Shown in pieces: positions 59,720 to 64,000 of a stretch of 64,000 nucleotides of DNA. The stretch's first letter is position 1; each line of letters starts with the position of its first letter. The notes beneath the pieces were generated by a model. It had not been told where the DNA came from. It ran no database searches and saw only the letters and a program-made list of their open reading frames with translations. This DNA comes from Sphingobacterium siyangense (GTDB lineage: Bacteria > Bacteroidota > Bacteroidia > Sphingobacteriales > Sphingobacteriaceae): positions 62,001 through 126,000 of the forward strand of contig NZ_VLKR01000018.1 of NCBI RefSeq assembly GCF_007830445.1. The letters run 5' to 3'. Both the position numbers and the translations under genes were made by a program.

Positions 59720-60610
59720 TTAAATCAAAGGACGCAAACGTTCCAATAATTTTTTAGTAGCAAAAATACCCTCTTCCTCACTCAACTTACTTCCCTCATA
59801 TTCAATCCCCACATAACCTTTGAATTTTGCTTTTTTAACAATCTTCAACATACGCTCATAGTCAATTTGCGTTTCATTACCATTGGCATCAAAATCATGT
59901 GTTTTGGCACTCACACCATGCGCATAAGGCATTAAATCCGTTACACCTTGGTAACGATCATACTCATAGAAATTACCAAGATCGGGTAAACTTCCACAAT
60001 ATTTACTACCCACTGCTTTTAATGTATTGGCCAACCAGTCACCATGCGAAGAGATACCACCATGGTTTTCTACAATTATGCTAATGCCCGCTTTTTTACC
60101 GATATCAGATAGTGTTGTTAAACTTTCAACAACACGCTTACTCACTTCCTCAGGCGTTCCTTTTCCAGCCGCATTGACACGAATGGCATGACAACCTAAG
60201 AAATTAGCTGCAGAAATCCACTTATAATGGTTTTGCACAGCTTGTTTTCTCTTTGTTTCATCTTCGTCACCGAGATTTCCTTCACCATCAATCATAATGA
60301 GTACATTACGTACACCATTATCTTTCGCGCGCATATTTAGCTCAGTAAGGTAATTATTATCATTAGCCTTATCCTTAAAAAATTGATTCACATATTCCAC
60401 CCCATAGATACCGTATTTTTTGGCAGCCAATACTGGAAAATCCAAATTGTTCAAATCTCCCTTAAACAAGGATTTATGCAATGACCATTCAGCCAAGGAA
60501 ATGTCAAACCAATCTTTCTTTGCTGCCGCAAAACTCTCCAAAGAGGGAGCTAATGCTATACCAGCAGATGCTAGCGCAAGGTTTTTAAGAAAATCTCTTC
60601 TTGAATTCAT
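59720..60610 (-). CDS. Tat-exported sugar phosphate isomerase/epimerase-like TIM barrel protein
   Basis: A 296-residue AP endonuclease-2/xylose isomerase-like TIM barrel. The N-terminus MNSRRDFLKNLALASAGIAL is a textbook Tat signal (SRRDFLK). WFDISLAEWSLHKSLFKG opens the barrel; IIVENHGGISSHGDWL, GSLPDLGNFYE and YVGIEYEG carry the probable metal ligands (Glu, Asp, His, Glu) of the family. Export suggests action on sugars in the periplasm; the substrate is unknown. It is the last gene of the operon with the LutA-like gene (22-nt gap). Confidence 0.87.
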   Translation of the reverse strand: MNSRRDFLKNLALASAGIALAPSLESFAAAKKDWFDISLAEWSLHKSLFKGDLNNLDFPVLAAKKYGIYGVEYVNQFFKDKANDNNYLTELNMRAKDNGVRNVLIMIDGEGNLGDEDETKRKQAVQNHYKWISAANFLGCHAIRVNAAGKGTPEEVSKRVVESLTTLSDIGKKAGISIIVENHGGISSHGDWLANTLKAVGSKYCGSLPDLGNFYEYDRYQGVTDLMPYAHGVSAKTHDFDANGNETQIDYERMLKIVKKAKFKGYVGIEYEGSKLSEEEGIFATKKLLERLRPLI

Positions 60611-60632
60611 GTGTTTAGATTTAATGTGTTAT

Positions 60633-61361
60633 TTAAATATTTCCCCAGCCAGTGGTCAACACATCAACGAGGTGCATCGTCTGAATGGGTAATTTATGTT
60701 TATCGATATAAGATTGAAGCTGTAGCAAACAAGATGAATCAGTGGAAATAATATAATCCGCATTCAGATCAAGTGCATTGCGCACTTTTTGCTCAGCCAT
60801 TGCCGCGGATATTCCTTCGAATTTAACGGCAAAACTTCCCCCAAACCCACAACATGTCTCGCTATCTTTCACCTCCACCATCTCCAAACCTAAGACCTTA
60901 CTCAATAATTTCCGTGGTTCCTCTTTAATTTTGCACTCTCGCAAAGCCGAGCAAGAATCATGGTATACCGCAACACCCTCCAATTCAGCTCCAAAATACT
61001 CTTTTTTTAGCACGTTTACTAAAAAATCAGAGATTTCCATCACCTGTTGTTGTATTTTATGACATTGATGGGAATCTGCCGAATTTGCGAATAAATCATT
61101 ATAAGCATGTCGTACCATACCAGTACAGGACGCCGAAGGAGAAATAATCACATGATCTCCCGAGAAGTCACCTAAAAACTTCCGTCCGACCTGTTTCGCA
61201 TCATCCCAAAATCCAGCATTATAGGCCGGCTGGCCACAGCATGTCTGCTCAGGATTATAGACGACCTCGCAACCGACTTTTTCTAATAAACGAACCGTAT
61301 TAAAAGCGGTTTCAGGGTAAAGCTGATCTATAAAACAAGGAACAAAAAGTTCTACTTTCAT
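60633..61361 (-). CDS. (Fe-S)-binding protein, LutA/YkgE-like (CCG domain)
   Basis: A 242-residue protein with two cysteine-rich CCG domains: CCGQPAYN and HDSCSALRE in part, then CCGFGGSFAVK. The start at 61361 (MKVELFVPCFIDQL) fits the family; five further codons upstream are possible. LutA works with LutB and LutC in L-lactate oxidation and resembles subunits of glycolate oxidase and heterodisulfide reductase. LutB and LutC are not next to it here, so the partner must be encoded elsewhere. It is downstream of the MFS transporter by 20 nt. Confidence 0.88.
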   Translation of the reverse strand: MKVELFVPCFIDQLYPETAFNTVRLLEKVGCEVVYNPEQTCCGQPAYNAGFWDDAKQVGRKFLGDFSGDHVIISPSASCTGMVRHAYNDLFANSADSHQCHKIQQQVMEISDFLVNVLKKEYFGAELEGVAVYHDSCSALRECKIKEEPRKLLSKVLGLEMVEVKDSETCCGFGGSFAVKFEGISAAMAEQKVRNALDLNADYIISTDSSCLLQLQSYIDKHKLPIQTMHLVDVLTTGWGNI

Positions 61362-61381
61362 ATGCAATTCAATCAATAAAA

Positions 61382-62680
61382 TTAAGATTTATTGGATACT
61401 AATATCCGGACCAAAAGTAACAATCCAATTACAAAAAATAAAGAAAGAACCAATGCCGAATATCGAATATTATGTGTTACCTGTTCTATAAACCCGAATG
61501 AGAATAATCCAATGACAATAGCAACTTTTTCTGTAACGTCATAAAAAGAGAAGAAAGCCGTCGTATCTTTAATATCCGTCGGAATTAACTTAGAATAGGT
61601 TGAGCGTGATAAGGACTGAATCCCGCCCATAACTAAACCGACCAGTGCAGCAATTATATAAAACTGAAGTGGAGTAGATAAATAAAATGCTGCAATACAG
61701 ATGCCGATCCAGATCATCACCACAACGATCAACACCTTAATATTTCCAAAAAGCGTAGATAAATAAGACATTAAAAATGCACCTAAGATAGCCACGAGCT
61801 GGATGAGAAGAATTGTTGCAATCAACCTTTCTGCGCCTAAATGCAAAATTTTCTCTCCAAAAGAAGAGGCTACAATCATCAAGGTCTGAACACCAATTGC
61901 ATAAAAGAAAAAAGCCGGCAAAAACTGTTTTATTTCTGGAATACCTTTGATCTTTTGGATAACATGGCCGAATTCATCCCGTACATTCTGTACAAAACTC
62001 TTACCGGTGTTATTCTCGGTCGCATCAATTTTAGGCAGGTATTTAAAAGGGATCATTGAAAACCCAAGCCACCACAATCCGACCATTAGAAACGATATGC
62101 GAGCCGGCAGTGAGGCATCTGTAATACCAAACCATTCAGGTTTAAGCACCACTATAAAACAAAGAATCTGTAAAGTGACACAGCCAATATATCCATAAGC
62201 AAAACCTTGCGCACTCACCTTATCTTGTTGATCAACAGTTGCCAAAAGCGGTAAATAAGAATTGTTAAACAAAACACCACCAATATAGCCCATCGCCGCA
62301 AGAACAAAACATATGATACCAATTTCCAAGGTTTCAAGCTTGAAGAAAAATAAGCACATACATGCAACCGCTCCAACATAGGTAAAGAATTTCATAATCT
62401 GTTTCTTTTTCCCCTTTGCATCAGCGTAGGAAGAAATAAAAGGCAAAGAAAAAGACATCAGCAAATAGGCAAAGGCCAAAGAAAAATTGGAAAGTGCGGT
62501 ATTGACGACTTCAATCCCAAAGAAACGAACAACATCACCATGCTCTTTTGTCGTCGTAATTGCGGTATAGTAAACAGGGAATATCGTGGAAGTAATAACA
62601 AGGTTGTAAGCAGAATTGGCCCAATCGAACATGGCCCAAGAACGAATCAATTTTTTATTGTTTTTTACAATTGCTTCCAT
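61382..62680 (-). CDS. MFS transporter, UMF1 (Atg22-like) family
   Basis: A 432-residue inner-membrane protein with about 12 helices. The N-terminal SWAMFDWANSAYNLVI motif and FNNSYLPLLATVDQQDKVSAQGFAYGYIG are characteristic of the UMF1/Atg22 branch, related to vacuolar amino-acid exporters of yeast. The cargo is unknown; amino acid or small peptide efflux would fit its position after dacB. The start lies 10 nt after the dacB stop. Confidence 0.88.
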   Translation of the reverse strand: MEAIVKNNKKLIRSWAMFDWANSAYNLVITSTIFPVYYTAITTTKEHGDVVRFFGIEVVNTALSNFSLAFAYLLMSFSLPFISSYADAKGKKKQIMKFFTYVGAVACMCLFFFKLETLEIGIICFVLAAMGYIGGVLFNNSYLPLLATVDQQDKVSAQGFAYGYIGCVTLQILCFIVVLKPEWFGITDASLPARISFLMVGLWWLGFSMIPFKYLPKIDATENNTGKSFVQNVRDEFGHVIQKIKGIPEIKQFLPAFFFYAIGVQTLMIVASSFGEKILHLGAERLIATILLIQLVAILGAFLMSYLSTLFGNIKVLIVVVMIWIGICIAAFYLSTPLQFYIIAALVGLVMGGIQSLSRSTYSKLIPTDIKDTTAFFSFYDVTEKVAIVIGLFSFGFIEQVTHNIRYSALVLSLFFVIGLLLLVRILVSNKS

Positions 62681-62690
62681 TTAAATTGGC

Positions 62691-64000
62691 TTAATAAGTT
62701 TGACGAATATAAGTAATTATTTTAGCCATTTCTTTACGAATTACACTTGCTCGATCATCTATATAATTATTGTTCATAAAAGAAAATGCCAAGCGCCTTC
62801 CTGTCCGCGTAATCAGATAACCGCTCTGATTATAGACAGATGTAATCGTTCCCGTTTTAGCAAAAACAAACGGTTCACCGAGATCTTTGCTATAGGTACG
62901 TTTTAGGGTGCCATCGACACCTCCAGCCGGAAAAAGACGGAAACGCTCTTGCTCATCCGGCAACTTATTTTTCAAGAGGACCAATAGATCTACATTATTC
63001 TGCGGAGTCACCTTGTTATAGGACGACAGACCCGATCCATCAAATAAGGCGACCTCAGCTGAAAAGTATTTATAAACGTTATTCTTCATCCAGTCCCGTA
63101 CCAAGTAAGTATCAAATTGACTGAATTGTTTCCACGAACACATCATCAAAAACTGTTCAGCAATAAAATTATCACTTGGCAACATCATTTCACGGATTAA
63201 ATTTTTGGTACTGCCGGAATAGAGTATCTTGGTATTGCTTGGTTTTTGGTAAGATAGTAAGGTGACGGATTTACCTAGACTGTCCGCCAATAATTTAATA
63301 AATAAGCTATCAGAATAGATAAATGGAACTTCATTGACATAACCGCTCGGAACGGGACGTTTGGACATCCAAAAGGAATTTGCATGAAATGAGCGGGAAA
63401 GTTCAAAATCACCGACCTTAGGTTCCGGCAAAAAATCCAGTGAATTTTGAAAACTTGCTGGAGAGGTCGATAGATAATTATAACCTTTTTGTCGAAAAGT
63501 GACCACATTGCCATAAATAGGAAATGTACTGATTTCAGGTTGATAGTAAGCCTCAAAATCTTCCATAGCCCAACCATGCGCAAAGAACTTATTCTTCATT
63601 GTCCCTGGCACGACAAAAATGCGTTTATTCGTATTTTTCAAAAAGTTGTATACTACCCGGGTATCTAAACGATTATGCAGAAAGGTCGGATCACCAGTCC
63701 CCCAGATAAGCAACGAGTCTCCGCGTTCCACATACTCCAAACCAGGTATTGAATCGCCCAACAGTGCCAGTGCGGCATAGGTGGTATACATTTTCGTATT
63801 GGAAGCCGGCGTAAAATGCTTATTGCCGTTTATATCCATGACATATTTATTGGCATTGAGGTCGTATAAAGAAAAACCAACAAAATGATCATTTAATATT
63901 TTAGATTCTTGAAATAGCTGATAAACATCCTCAAAGCTCTGAGCCTTCGCTACAAAAGTAGCAGCGGGCAGAAACCAAAGCAGCAATAATGCACTTAAAA
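62691..64000 (-). CDS. dacB: D-alanyl-D-alanine carboxypeptidase/endopeptidase (PBP4-like), 5' end missing
   Basis: The frame is open to the right edge and the visible N-terminus LSALLLLWFLPAATFVAKAQ is the hydrophobic core of a signal peptide, so the first few codons are outside the window; the TTG at 63986 is not a real start. SxxK is in TPASNTKMYTTY, SxN in FDGSGLSSYNKV, and KTG in FVFAKTGTITSVYNQ. These define the serine PBP4 class that trims pentapeptides or cuts cross-links in peptidoglycan. With about 430 residues it is shorter than E. coli DacB. It is the first of four same-strand genes with gaps of 10-22 nt. Confidence 0.9.
   Translation of the reverse strand, partial: LSALLLLWFLPAATFVAKAQSFEDVYQLFQESKILNDHFVGFSLYDLNANKYVMDINGNKHFTPASNTKMYTTYAALALLGDSIPGLEYVERGDSLLIWGTGDPTFLHNRLDTRVVYNFLKNTNKRIFVVPGTMKNKFFAHGWAMEDFEAYYQPEISTFPIYGNVVTFRQKGYNYLSTSPASFQNSLDFLPEPKVGDFELSRSFHANSFWMSKRPVPSGYVNEVPFIYSDSLFIKLLADSLGKSVTLLSYQKPSNTKILYSGSTKNLIREMMLPSDNFIAEQFLMMCSWKQFSQFDTYLVRDWMKNNVYKYFSAEVALFDGSGLSSYNKVTPQNNVDLLVLLKNKLPDEQERFRLFPAGGVDGTLKRTYSKDLGEPFVFAKTGTITSVYNQSGYLITRTGRRLAFSFMNNNYIDDRASVIRKEMAKIITYIRQTY

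Overview
The window looks like chromosomal DNA of a Bacteroidota bacterium, most likely Sphingobacteriaceae (Sphingobacterium or a close relative). Reasons seen in the sequence: AT-rich DNA; promoters of the Bacteroidota type (TTTG, about 19 nt, TAnnTTTG), nearly perfect in front of the tRNAs, rpsF and the M61 peptidase; mostly no Shine-Dalgarno sequences; and family-typical fusions (MurF-alanine racemase, an exonuclease domain fused to DnaE, the GlmU-like protein next to tpiA). No prophage, insertion sequence, CRISPR array or integrase was recognised. This is largely a core-genome region with some accessory carbohydrate genes.

Layout. 1-11.1 kb: end of a serine hydrolase, glutathione peroxidase, BadF/BcrA-type sugar kinase, M61 peptidase, two outer-membrane barrel proteins, long-chain acyl-CoA synthetase, YihY membrane protein, WbqC-like protein, lipid A-type acyltransferase and a family 2 glycosyltransferase. 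11.2-20.9 kb: ligA, dapA, the rpsF-rpsR-rplI ribosomal operon, an odd G-depleted spacer, trxA and dnaE. 21-27.6 kb: HAD phosphatase, a degenerate LytS-like protein, pirin, DUF502 protein, murF-alr and recX. 27.7-34 kb: tRNA-Gly, tRNA-Leu, chromate transporter, OmpA-type lipoprotein, a secreted glucoamylase-domain protein, accA and tRNA-Lys. 34-39.3 kb: GH29 fucosidase and a cluster of small SRPBCC, DUF1801 and VOC proteins. 39.4-46 kb: sufS-sufE, acyl-ACP desaturase, two POT peptide transporters and an XRE regulator. 46-53 kb: mpl, prmA, tpiA, glmU-like operon, rpmE2, DUF2853 protein, CBM9-like protein and a sugar kinase. 53.3-64 kb: GH109 glycosidase, CNNM/CorC protein, two more POT transporters, and an operon of dacB, an MFS transporter, a LutA-like protein and a Tat-exported TIM-barrel protein.

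How the genes work together. Envelope biogenesis is over-represented: dapA, murF-alr, mpl and dacB serve peptidoglycan; the acyltransferase and glycosyltransferase serve lipid A or surface glycans. Four POT transporters in two tandem pairs, the M61 peptidase and dacB point to peptide scavenging or cell-wall peptide recycling. The GH109 glycosidase diverges from a NahK-like sugar kinase across two LacI/CcpA-like palindromes, which suggests a small GalNAc-type sugar unit.

The least explained signals are: two intergenic arrays of 11-bp helically phased repeats with an inverted half (21188-21264 and 34052-34129); the G-depleted spacer between stacked terminators (15476-15981); strong Shine-Dalgarno sequences inside the operon that encodes bS6 and bS18; and a long hairpin ending 2 nt before the start codon of an outer-membrane protein (8465-8505).
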